17,770 nt of DNA from Firmicutes bacterium UBA6132 (GTDB lineage: Bacteria; Bacillota_A; Clostridia; Tissierellales; Sedimentibacteraceae), in assembly GCA_002435835.1 (NCBI GenBank), contig DIVM01000310.1, positions 2,046-19,815 on the forward strand. The letters are read 5' to 3'. The position numbers and the translations under genes were made by a program. The notes under the pieces are model-generated. The model was not told the origin of the DNA. It saw only the letters and a program-made list of their open reading frames with translations, and did not search any database. Within the stretch, counting starts at the first letter, position 1. Each line of letters opens with the position of its first letter. Positions 5,790-12,500 of this stretch are shown in pieces.

Positions 5790-7154
5790 TTATTGAGCAG
5801 TGTTTCCGAATCTTAATTCTCTGTAAACTTCAACAATTTTATTCCAAGTTTCTTCGTTAACTCTTCCTGTTGGTGGAAGTCCATAATAATTTTGAAATGC
5901 TATAACTGTTGCTTCAGTTTGAGTGTCATATATAGTATTCGGGATTATTCTAGGGATTGACGGATTTAAAGTAGATATAAAATTTAAATACTGCTCTAAT
6001 ATATATACAAAGGTGTTATTATTTCCTCTGACTAATTCAAGCTCAGGAAATAATACGATAGGCAAATATATCGCAGAAGGAGGCAACGTATTTAAAATAC
6101 TTAATACAGCTGAATACAAAGCATTATAGGTTTCTTCATCTATCAGTCCAGTTTGGGGCAAATTCATTGTTTTTTGAAGCTCAATTATAGCAGTACGTGT
6201 TTGTGGATCTAAAATTCCGGTTATATCAACAGCAGGAATAGTTGGATAGTAAGCTGAAATAACATTTAAGAAAAACTGTAAAATTTGAATATAAGTATTA
6301 GGTTGTAATGTAGCTTCTTCAGGTATACTTCCTATATACAAACCAGTAGATGCCAGCTCTGCAAGTTTAATTACCGAATTAAATATCCTCCTTAATTGAT
6401 ACCAAGTACCTTTGTCAATAACTCCTGTAACAGGCAAATTGAATATTTCTTGAAATTTTATTACAGTAGATTCCATAAAAGGACCAAAATATGCATCAAC
6501 AGGTTGCTGAGGTATTGCAGGGAAATTTAATGCTACTCTGTTTAACATAAGTTGTGCTATTTGAACAAATGGACCTATATCTCCAAACTTTAAGTCACCG
6601 GGGAATGTTTCAACAAAGTCAATTCCAACAGGTGCATTTGTTACTAATGTTATATCTTCCCCATAATAATACTTTAGTATTTCAATTGGAGCATATCCTT
6701 GATTAGCTAAATCCACTGAACCCCATTGATACATGCCGTCACATTGTGATATACGGCCATCACAAAACTGCGCAAACAAAGGTTCAATTCTTCCTTCTCT
6801 TATAATATATTCATCAAATATTTCATTAACAAGTTCAGAAATATTATCAAAAATTCCTCTATCCGGTACAAATGCTTGGTCATAAGCAGTAGAATTTGTT
6901 ATATCAAAATTATAGCCTTTTGTTCTGTACCATTCTGTATAAACACGATTCAATGCCACTGATACAATGGCATGGATATTAGCTCTAAGTGCATTTTCCG
7001 GCCAAGTAGGGTATAATTCGCTTGATGCAACATTTTTTATATAATCTATAAAATTAACATTTATATTTTCAGCAGCCACATCTGGAGGACCTAAATGGAC
7101 AGTAATGGTTTCTGGTAATACAACATATGTAAATCCAGGAATTTGAATACTCAA
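5790..7154 (-). CDS. SpoIID-like domain with three peptidoglycan-binding repeats, copy 2
   Basis: This is a probable spore-wall protein of 454 residues. Residues ~35-165 resemble the SpoIID/LytB transglycosylase-like domain: Ser-Ser-Glu46-Leu-Tyr-Pro-Thr-Trp-Pro then Ala-Leu-Arg-Ala-Asn matches the segment around the catalytic Glu of SpoIID, and Asp-Gly-Met-Tyr-Gln-Trp-Gly then Glu-Ile-Leu-Lys-Tyr-Tyr-Tyr-Gly matches its end. Cys131 and Cys138 lie where some SpoIID proteins bind zinc. Three PG_binding_1 repeats follow (about 190-266, 283-352, 376-448), each ending with a Leu-Pro-x-Thr-Gly-x-Ile/Val-Asp/Asn-x-x-Thr-Trp/Tyr motif. There is no signal peptide, so it may act from the mother-cell side of the forespore. 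The start is TTG with AAGGT upstream. It is a tandem paralogue of the next gene. Confidence 0.85.
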   Translation of the reverse strand: MSIQIPGFTYVVLPETITVHLGPPDVAAENINVNFIDYIKNVASSELYPTWPENALRANIHAIVSVALNRVYTEWYRTKGYNFDITNSTAYDQAFVPDRGIFDNISELVNEIFDEYIIREGRIEPLFAQFCDGRISQCDGMYQWGSVDLANQGYAPIEILKYYYGEDITLVTNAPVGIDFVETFPGDLKFGDIGPFVQIAQLMLNRVALNFPAIPQQPVDAYFGPFMESTVIKFQEIFNLPVTGVIDKGTWYQLRRIFNSVIKLAELASTGLYIGSIPEEATLQPNTYIQILQFFLNVISAYYPTIPAVDITGILDPQTRTAIIELQKTMNLPQTGLIDEETYNALYSAVLSILNTLPPSAIYLPIVLFPELELVRGNNNTFVYILEQYLNFISTLNPSIPRIIPNTIYDTQTEATVIAFQNYYGLPPTGRVNEETWNKIVEVYRELRFGNTAQ

Positions 7155-7198
7155 GTAATATTACCTTCTTTCTTATTAATTGAAAGTTATAGTCATAT

Positions 7199-7225
7199 TA
7201 ATATATGCACTTAATTACATTAAGT
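7199..7225 (-). promoter_or_regulatory. Sigma-K-like promoter before SpoIID-like copy 2
   Basis: Read on the minus strand, AC is followed after 16 bases by CATATATTA. This fits the sigma-K pattern AC-N16-CATA-N3-TA known from Bacillus. It lies about 45 bases before the TTG start. The motif has little information in AT-rich DNA. The matching place before copy 1 has GATATATTA and no AC, so the site is specific to this copy. Confidence 0.4.
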
Positions 7226-7258
7226 TTATATACTGATGAAATTACTTTGGAATACATA

Positions 7259-7291
7259 GGGACGTACCCTTGAAATTCAAAGTCCTGTCTC
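7259..7291 (-). terminator. Decayed copy of the terminator after SpoIID-like copy 1
   Basis: GGGAC and GTCTC with inner TTGAA/TTCAA line up with the hairpin at 5748-5780, but several stem positions no longer pair and no T-run follows on the minus strand. Read-through from copy 1 into copy 2 is therefore plausible. Confidence 0.45.
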
Positions 7292-7300
7292 GTGATTTTT

Positions 7301-8662
7301 TTATTGAGCAGTTTCTCCGAATCTTAATTCTCTGTAAACTTCAACCACCTTATTCCAAGTTTCTTCATTAACTCTTCCTGTTGGTGGAAGGCCATAATAA
7401 TTTTGAAATGCTATAACTGCAGCTTCTGTTTGCGAGTCATATATATTATTCGGGATTATTCTGGGGATTGACGGATTTAAAGTAGATATAAAATTTAAAT
7501 ACTGCTCTAATATATACACAAAGGTGCTATTTTGCCCTCTGACTAATTCAAGCTCAGGAAATATCATTCTTGGTAAATATATTGAAGAAGGAGGCAATGT
7601 ATTTAAAATACTTAATACAGTTGAATGCAAAGCATTATAGGTCTCTTCATCTATCAGTCCAGTTTGGGGCAAATTCATTGTTTTTTCAAATTCAATTATA
7701 GCAGCACGTGTTTGTGAATCGAAAATTCCATTTATATCAACAGCAGGAACAGTTGGATAATAAGCTGAAATAATATTTAAGAAAAACTGTATAATTTGAA
7801 TATAAGTATTAGGTAGTAATGTAGCTTCTTCAGGTATACTTTCTATATACAAACCAGTAGATGCAAGCTCTGCAAGTTTATTTACCGAATTAAATATCCT
7901 CCTTAATTCATACCATGTACCTTTGTCAATAATTCCAGTTGCAGGTAAATTGAATATTTCTTGAAATTTTATTACATGAGATTCCGTAACAGGACCAAAA
8001 TATGCATCAACAGCTATCTGAGGTATTGCAGGGTAATTTAAACCTACTCTGTTTAACATAAGTTGTGCTATTTGAACATATGGACCTGCATCACCAAACT
8101 TTAAGTCACCAGGGAATGTTCCAACGTCAATTCCAACAGGTGCGTTTGTTGCTATTATTATATCTTCCCCATAATAATACTTTAGTATTTCAATTGGGCT
8201 ATATCCTTGATTAGCTAAATCCACTGAACCCCATTGATACATGCCGTCACACTGAGATATACGGCCATCACAAAACAGTGCAAATAAAGGTTCGATTCTT
8301 CCTTCTCTTATAATATATTTATCAAATGTTTCATTAACAAGTTCAGAAATATTATCAAAAATTCCTCTGTTTGGTACAAATGCTTGGTCATAAGCTGTAG
8401 AATTTGTTATATCAAAATTATAGCCTTTTGTTCTGTACCATTCTGTATAAACACGATTCATTGCTACCGATACAATGGCATGGATATTAGCCCTAAGTGC
8501 ATTTACCGGCCAAGTAGGGTATAATTCGCTTGATGCAACATTTTTAATATAATCTAAAAAATTAACATTTATATTTTCAGCAGCCACATCTGGAGGACCT
8601 AAGTGAACCGTAACAATATCTGGCATTTCAACATATGTAAATCCAGGGATTTGAATACTCAA
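7301..8662 (-). CDS. SpoIID-like domain with three peptidoglycan-binding repeats, copy 1
   Basis: This paralogue of the gene at 5790-7154 has 453 residues. It has the same SpoIID-like head (Glu46, Cys131, Cys138, Gln-Trp-Gly-Ser-Val-Asp-Leu-Ala-Asn-Gln-Gly) and three PG-binding repeats. The two proteins look about nine-tenths identical by eye. Differences are conservative and scattered, and a one-residue deletion lies between the SpoIID-like part and repeat 1 (Ile-Asp-Val-Gly-Thr against Ile-Asp-Phe-Val-Glu-Thr). Both frames are intact, so both copies are probably still under selection. The start is TTG with AAGGT upstream. A weak sigma-A-like pair (TTGTAT at 8754-8749, TAAAAT at 8731-8726, minus strand, 17-base spacing) is the only promoter hint. 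It lies 146 bases after copy 2 in reading order. Confidence 0.85.
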   Translation of the reverse strand: MSIQIPGFTYVEMPDIVTVHLGPPDVAAENINVNFLDYIKNVASSELYPTWPVNALRANIHAIVSVAMNRVYTEWYRTKGYNFDITNSTAYDQAFVPNRGIFDNISELVNETFDKYIIREGRIEPLFALFCDGRISQCDGMYQWGSVDLANQGYSPIEILKYYYGEDIIIATNAPVGIDVGTFPGDLKFGDAGPYVQIAQLMLNRVGLNYPAIPQIAVDAYFGPVTESHVIKFQEIFNLPATGIIDKGTWYELRRIFNSVNKLAELASTGLYIESIPEEATLLPNTYIQIIQFFLNIISAYYPTVPAVDINGIFDSQTRAAIIEFEKTMNLPQTGLIDEETYNALHSTVLSILNTLPPSSIYLPRMIFPELELVRGQNSTFVYILEQYLNFISTLNPSIPRIIPNNIYDSQTEAAVIAFQNYYGLPPTGRVNEETWNKVVEVYRELRFGETAQ

Positions 8663-8855
8663 GTGATATTACCTTCTTTCTTATTAAATGGAAGTTATAA
8701 TCATATTAATAATATATCGTAATTTATTTTATATTTCTTTTTTATTAAATACAATATTTATTGAAAATCTTTCTAAAATAATATATACTTTTAAAGTAAT
8801 TTGTGTGATAAAAATTATATTAAAATTTTAGTTATGATTAAAATAGGAGTTCATC

Positions 8856-9617
8856 ATGGAATTAACATTAAATACATTTTTAATTGTATGCCCTTTAGTA
8901 TTTTTTGCAGGACTTATAGATGCTATAGGGGGAGGCGGAGGTCTCATATCACTTCCAGCATATTTAATTGCAGGATTACCTCCTCATACTGCAATAGCAA
9001 CAAATAAAATGTCTTCAACTTTTGGTACTTCATTAGCAACATTTCGCTTTATAAAAAATAAATTAGTTAATTTTAAATTAGCTATTCCATCTGTTATTGC
9101 AGCTATAGTAGGTTCAGCCATAGGTTCAAATTTATCTTTATTAATGGATGAAAAAATAATATTATATGGAATGGTAATAGTTTTACCCATATCTGCTTTT
9201 CTTGTTTTAAATAAGAAATTATTTAATAATGATGGAACTGATGAAATTACTTTGGACAAGCGAACATATTTAACTGCTACTATTTCAGCATTTTTTATAG
9301 GATGTTATGATGGGTTATACGGGCCGGGAACAGGCACGTTTCTTATTATAGCATTTGTAATATGTGCAAAGCTGAGCATTAAAACTGCAAATGCACAATC
9401 TAAAGTAATAAATTTAACGACAAATATTACTTCTTTAATTGTATTTTTGCTAAATGGAAAAGTAATTATTACTCTTGGCATCGCTGGAGCAGTTTCTAAT
9501 ATGATAGGAAATTATATTGGTTCAGGTTTAGTAATGAAAAATGGAAGTAAAATAGTGAAACCAAGTATTATGTTAGTGCTATTGTTATTGGCTGTTAAAG
9601 TTATTGGCGGTAATTAA
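8856..9617 (+). CDS. TSUP-family permease (TauE/SafE-like)
   Basis: This 253-residue integral membrane protein has about seven to eight hydrophobic segments. The N-terminal Ala-Gly-Leu-Ile-Asp-Ala-Ile-Gly-Gly-Gly-Gly-Gly (residues 18-29) then Leu-Pro-Ala-Tyr-Leu, and the repeat-half motif Gly-Cys-Tyr-Asp-Gly-Leu-Tyr-Gly-Pro-Gly-Thr-Gly, are hallmarks of the TauE/SafE sulfite exporter superfamily (PF01925). Asn-Lys after the first helix and Lys-Val-Ile-Asn-Leu in the second half are also typical. Members move sulfite, sulfoacetate or other small sulfur or organic anions. The neighbours do not show which one this protein moves. AGGAG lies five to ten bases before the ATG. It stands alone, divergent from the SpoIID-like pair. 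Confidence 0.9.
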   Translation: MELTLNTFLIVCPLVFFAGLIDAIGGGGGLISLPAYLIAGLPPHTAIATNKMSSTFGTSLATFRFIKNKLVNFKLAIPSVIAAIVGSAIGSNLSLLMDEKIILYGMVIVLPISAFLVLNKKLFNNDGTDEITLDKRTYLTATISAFFIGCYDGLYGPGTGTFLIIAFVICAKLSIKTANAQSKVINLTTNITSLIVFLLNGKVIITLGIAGAVSNMIGNYIGSGLVMKNGSKIVKPSIMLVLLLLAVKVIGGN

Positions 9618-9708
9618 AACATACTTTAAAAGTTTTATGAAAGTTTGCTATAGAATAAAAATATGTTAAATGTACATAATAATTAAAAATTATCAAGGAG
9701 AAATGTAC

Positions 9709-9978
9709 ATGAATAACAAGGATAATCCAAATCAACCTAAGATAGCATTTACATCCCCTGTTGCTGTTCAGCTTAAACAGGGTGAAAAATATTATTATTG
9801 CACATGTGGAAGAGCTAAATCTCAACCATTTTGCGATGGATCACATGCAGAAACTTCTTTTGAACCATTGGAATTTGAAGCAACAATAGATGGAACATCT
9901 CACTTATGTGCTTGCAAACATACTAAAAATCCTCCATACTGTGATGGATCACATGAAAATCTCGAAGAAGAAAAGTAG
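9709..9978 (+). CDS. Tandem CDGSH iron-sulfur protein
   Basis: This protein of 89 residues carries two CDGSH-type [2Fe-2S] motifs. The first is Cys31-x-Cys33 ... Pro-Phe-Cys42-Asp-Gly-Ser-His46. The second is Cys67-x-Cys69 ... Pro-Tyr-Cys78-Asp-Gly-Ser-His82. Both keep the three-Cys, one-His ligand set. Prokaryotic proteins with two such motifs (zf-CDGSH, PF09360) are small soluble redox or cluster-transfer proteins whose partners are mostly unknown. I start at ATG 9709 because AAGGAG (9695-9700) sits eight bases before it. The same frame is open from 9670, and another ATG at 9703 is too near the ribosome site. It is followed by its own terminator. Confidence 0.92.
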   Translation: MNNKDNPNQPKIAFTSPVAVQLKQGEKYYYCTCGRAKSQPFCDGSHAETSFEPLEFEATIDGTSHLCACKHTKNPPYCDGSHENLEEEK

Positions 9979-9997
9979 AACATACCATATAAATACC

Positions 9998-10036
9998 AAA
10001 GCTGCGTTATGCATTCACAACGCAGCTTTTTATTTT
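9998..10036 (+). terminator. Intrinsic terminator after the CDGSH gene
   Basis: AAAGCTGCGTT pairs perfectly with AACGCAGCTTT across a ten-base loop and is followed by TTATTTTT. It starts 20 bases after the stop. Confidence 0.9.
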
Positions 10037-10161
10037 TAAACACGAAAAAGTTACCAAAATAAATTACTGTGCTAAAACAATTGAACAAAGTCCTTTAATT
10101 TAATATTAATTGTTAAGTAAATATAATTGACAAAATCTTTTAAACAAATCAGTCATTAGTT

Positions 10162-10189
10162 ACATACTCATATTAAATTGCATAAGATA
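10162..10189 (+). promoter_or_regulatory. Sigma-K-like promoter
   Basis: AC at 10162-10163 and CATAAGATA at 10181-10189, 17 bases apart, fit AC-N16/17-CATA-N3-TA. The distance to the GTG start is about 58 bases. It agrees with the supposed spore role of the next gene, but the motif is short. Confidence 0.4.
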
Positions 10190-10246
10190 TAGTAGTATGT
10201 TTCTATTATAAAAATAGAATTAAATTAATTGAAGGAGAGAAAAGAA

Positions 10247-10762
10247 GTGAATTATTTATATGATAGATATAAAAGAGATAGTGGTTTTTACAATGAGCAT
10301 AATATGTATAACAAAAACATTTTTATAAGTGAGGTGCCTGTAAATAAAGAAAACGGGAGAATGGAATTATATGTATTTGAAGATCGTGGTCAAGAACCAG
10401 TAGAAGATGCATTAATAACTATTTATGCAAGAACGGGAGCAACAACTTCAGTACCGGTAAAATCATTTAAGACTACTCGAGAACCGATTTTTATTGAATT
10501 GCCTGTAGCCCACCCTCAAGGGCAACTAATTAAAGGTCCTGAATATTATTTTACTACCTATAATATGACAATAGAAAGTAAAGAGTATTTTAGAGTAACG
10601 GTTTACAATATACGTTTGTTTCCAAATATTACATCAAAATTTGATTATAATCTTAATACAACTGCAACAGATGTTCCTAATCAAGAAGAAATTATTTATA
10701 TTCCACCTCATTTACGAGATAGGATTAATGGTCAGAATTATTATGGTAACAATAAATTATAA
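10247..10762 (+). CDS. Probable spore-layer protein with transthyretin-like/carboxypeptidase-regulatory-like domain
   Basis: This 171-residue protein has no membrane segment. A central beta domain (about residues 30-130) contains Gly-Arg-Met-Glu-Leu-Tyr-Val-Phe, then Pro-Val-Glu-Asp-Ala-Leu-Ile-Thr-Ile-Tyr-Ala-Arg. A later Tyr-Phe-Thr-Thr-Tyr-Asn-Met-Thr-Ile-Glu precedes Phe-Arg-Val-Thr-Val-Tyr-Asn-Ile-Arg-Leu-Phe. This 'value pairs with (in)ternal strand' pattern is that of CarboxypepD_reg/transthyretin-like folds. Clostridial relatives, as I recall, sit near SpoIID/peptidoglycan-binding proteins like the pair to the left, which suggests a shared role in the spore envelope. The start is GTG 10247, nine bases after AAGGAG. 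The frame is open from TTG 10229, but that start lies before the ribosome site. Confidence 0.6.
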   Translation: MNYLYDRYKRDSGFYNEHNMYNKNIFISEVPVNKENGRMELYVFEDRGQEPVEDALITIYARTGATTSVPVKSFKTTREPIFIELPVAHPQGQLIKGPEYYFTTYNMTIESKEYFRVTVYNIRLFPNITSKFDYNLNTTATDVPNQEEIIYIPPHLRDRINGQNYYGNNKL

Positions 10763-10787
10763 TGCAAAAAATAGGAAAAGGGTTTTG

Positions 10788-10814
10788 GCATCTCTTTTGA
10801 GATGCTTCTTTTTT
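10788..10814 (+). terminator. Intrinsic terminator
   Basis: GCATCTC and GAGATGC pair around TTTT and are followed by TTCTTTTTT. The hairpin lies 26 bases after the stop at 10762. Confidence 0.88.
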
Positions 10815-10952
10815 AGTTAATGAAAATATGATAATTTTAATGGATGAATATTTTATTTGGGTGTATAATATTAGTTGTAAACGTTGGCGCAAAGAAAAAT
10901 AGTTTGGAAAATTAGATTATATGTAATATTAAATCAATTGGAGGGATGTATT

Positions 10953-11942
10953 ATGTTGGATTCTTTAAAACAAAGATGTAAACTCTTTGTTAAAAATAGA
11001 GATATTATGAAAGATAATTTTAAATGGGACAATTCTTTAATGTATCCTTTATGTGCAAGTATATATACAGATAAAGAATTAGAAATAAATGCTGATAAAA
11101 TTAAATCATGCAAAGAAATTATAAAAGATAAAACTGGGCTTTTTTCAAACTTTAGAAGTGTACCATATTTAGCATTAGCTACTATGCTCTCAATAGAGGA
11201 AAATTCTAATATGAAGTTTAAAGAAATTTTACATGTTTACGATATATTAAAAGAAGAATTTCATTCTTCCACATATTTACCTCTGTCCGCTTTTATTATT
11301 GCTGATATGGCGGAATATCAGGGTTATGAAAAAATAGTTAAAAAGGCGAAAGAAATATTTCTTAAAATGAAAAAAGAACATCCTTTCTTGACTTCGGGGG
11401 AAGATTGTGGGTTTGCAGTAATAACTGCTTTAAGTAATTTGTCCCCTGATGATGCAATTTCAGAAATGGAAAGATGTTACGGAAGATTAAAAAGTAGATT
11501 TTTCTCTGCTAATGCAGTGCAGTCATTGAGCCATACGTTAGCCATGGGAGAAGAAAATGTTAAAACAAAATGCGATAAGGTTACATATATTTTTGATGAA
11601 TTAAAGGAAAAAGATTGTAAATTTGGTACGGGTATAGAGCTTTCCGTATTAGGAGTGTTAGCTATGATAACTGATGATACGGATAAAATAATAAATGATA
11701 TAATTGAGGTTAATGAGTACCTTATTAGCTTTAAGGGATTTGGTGCTATGGGTATTGGAAAAACACAGAGAATAATGTACGCAGCTATTTTAGTTTCACA
11801 AGAATATAAAAAACAAAATGCCTTAAATGTTATAAATTTAGCTACAGTTAACAGTGTAACAAGCATTATTATAGCACAGCAAGTTGCTATGTCAGCTATT
11901 ATTGCATCAAGTGCAGCAGCTTCAACTGCAAGTAACGCTTAA
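10953..11942 (+). CDS. DUF4003 family protein
   Basis: This 329-residue, mostly alpha-helical protein matches the DUF4003 (PF13170) layout. A head with Asn-Ser-Leu-Met-Tyr-Pro-Leu-Cys-Ala is followed by Leu-Phe-Ser-Asn-Phe-Arg-Ser then Ala-Thr-Met-Leu. Next come a 'Tyr-Leu-Pro-Leu-Ser-Ala' helix and Leu-Thr-Ser-Gly-Glu-Asp-Cys-Gly-Phe-Ala. A Phe-Gly-Ala-Met-Gly-Ile-Gly segment precedes an Ala/Ser-rich tail (last ~18 residues). Function of the family is unknown, and the protein appears cytoplasmic. Translation starts at ATG 10953, seven bases after GGAGGG. The frame is open from 10884 without a ribosome site. A TATAAT at 10864-10869 may be a -10 box, but the -35 is poor. The DUF1801 gene follows after 19 bases and is probably co-transcribed. 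Confidence 0.85.
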   Translation: MLDSLKQRCKLFVKNRDIMKDNFKWDNSLMYPLCASIYTDKELEINADKIKSCKEIIKDKTGLFSNFRSVPYLALATMLSIEENSNMKFKEILHVYDILKEEFHSSTYLPLSAFIIADMAEYQGYEKIVKKAKEIFLKMKKEHPFLTSGEDCGFAVITALSNLSPDDAISEMERCYGRLKSRFFSANAVQSLSHTLAMGEENVKTKCDKVTYIFDELKEKDCKFGTGIELSVLGVLAMITDDTDKIINDIIEVNEYLISFKGFGAMGIGKTQRIMYAAILVSQEYKKQNALNVINLATVNSVTSIIIAQQVAMSAIIASSAAASTASNA

Positions 11943-11961
11943 AACAAGAAAGGATTGAGCT

Positions 11962-12345
11962 ATGGAAGAAAATAAAAATACATTTAAAACGGTTGATGAA
12001 TATATTATGCTTTTTTCTTCTGATATACAGGAGAAACTTCATAATTTAAGAAAAGTTATTAAAGAATCAGCACCTGATGCAGAAGAAGTAATAAGCTGGC
12101 AAATGCCAACTTTTAAATTTCATGGAAATCTTGTTCATTTTGCAGTACATAAAAAACATATTGGATTTTATCCTGGACCAAGCGGAATAGAAAATTTTAA
12201 ACATAAGCTAACTGAATATAAAAGTTCAAAAGGTGCTGTTCAATTTCCTGTAGATAAAGAATTACCCATTGAACTTATAACAGAAATAGTTAAATATAGA
12301 GTTGATGAAAATATTAAATATGTGGAACTGAAGAAGAAAAAATAA
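11962..12345 (+). CDS. DUF1801 (YdhG-like) protein
   Basis: This 127-residue protein carries the DUF1801 signature. Thr-Val-Asp-Glu-Tyr-Ile near the start is followed by Leu-Arg-Lys-Val-Ile-Lys-Glu-Ser-Ala-Pro-Asp-Ala-Glu-Glu-Val-Ile-Ser-Trp-Gln-Met-Pro-Thr-Phe. Then come His-Phe-Ala-Val-His-Lys-Lys-His-Ile-Gly-Phe-Tyr-Pro and a C-terminal Gly-Ala-Val-Gln-Phe-Pro segment. The fold is frataxin-like in structure. Members are often labelled iron chaperones (YdhG), but the biochemical role is not settled. The ribosome site AAGAAAGG is adequate. It is the second gene of a pair with the DUF4003 gene and ends before a long hairpin. Confidence 0.88.
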   Translation: MEENKNTFKTVDEYIMLFSSDIQEKLHNLRKVIKESAPDAEEVISWQMPTFKFHGNLVHFAVHKKHIGFYPGPSGIENFKHKLTEYKSSKGAVQFPVDKELPIELITEIVKYRVDENIKYVELKKKK

Positions 12346-12365
12346 ATTTTAATTAGATATTAGTT

Positions 12366-12420
12366 AAATGAAATAACCTGTAGTCATATTATATAATATA
12401 TGATACAGGTTATTTCATTT
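12366..12420. terminator. Very long hairpin after the DUF1801 gene
   Basis: A perfect 17-bp stem pairs 12366-12382 with 12404-12420 (core AAATAACCTGTA/TACAGGTTATTT). It continues inward as TCATAT/ATATGA. The T-rich 3' arm (TTATTTCATTT) replaces a usual separate U-tract. The hairpin probably ends the DUF4003-DUF1801 unit and insulates the LexA-type promoter just downstream. Confidence 0.65.
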
Positions 12421-12430
12421 ATCTAATATT

Positions 12431-12444
12431 CGAACAAATGTTTG
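12431..12444. promoter_or_regulatory. LexA (SOS) box
   Basis: CGAACAAATGTTTG fits the Gram-positive LexA operator CGAAC-N4-GTTYG at every defined position. Its last three bases overlap the -35 box of the promoter at 12442-12470. LexA bound here would block RNA polymerase. Confidence 0.85.
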
Positions 12445-12470
12445 ACAGAACTATTTTGCTGTGTTATAAT
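12442..12470 (+). promoter_or_regulatory. Consensus sigma-A promoter of the repair operon
   Basis: TTGACA at 12442-12447 and TATAAT at 12465-12470 are separated by 17 bases: both boxes and spacing are perfect. Transcription should start near 12477, about 24 bases before the radical SAM start codon. Such a strong promoter under a repressor site is usual for SOS genes. Confidence 0.9.
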
Positions 12471-12500
12471 TCTTTAATATAAATAACTATGTGGTGAATT

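Larger units (their letters stand above)
5748..8717. repeat. Tandem duplication of ~1.5 kb
   Basis: Two direct units cover the whole gene, its leader and its terminator hairpin: about 5748-7207 and 7259-8717. The offset is 1511 bases at the stop codons and 1508 at the starts. Similarity runs into the upstream leader (ATTACCTTCTTTCTTATTAA is shared before both starts) and then fades. Confidence 0.85.

Noticed and set aside
5923..6129. Open frame of 68 codons on the plus strand inside the SpoIID-like gene
   Set aside because: It is the antisense shadow of a well-supported minus-strand gene and has no plausible ribosome site.
8801..9007. Plus-strand frame overlapping the start of the TSUP permease gene
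   Set aside because: The permease frame has clear family motifs and a good ribosome site. The overlapping frame reads as Cys/Arg-rich noise.
10127..10132. TTGACA as the -35 of a vegetative promoter for the gene at 10247
   Set aside because: No -10 box is found 16-18 bases downstream. The sigma-K-like pair further on fits better.
11477..11866. 129-codon minus-strand frame inside the DUF4003 gene
   Set aside because: The sense frame matches DUF4003 across this part. The antisense frame shows no motif.
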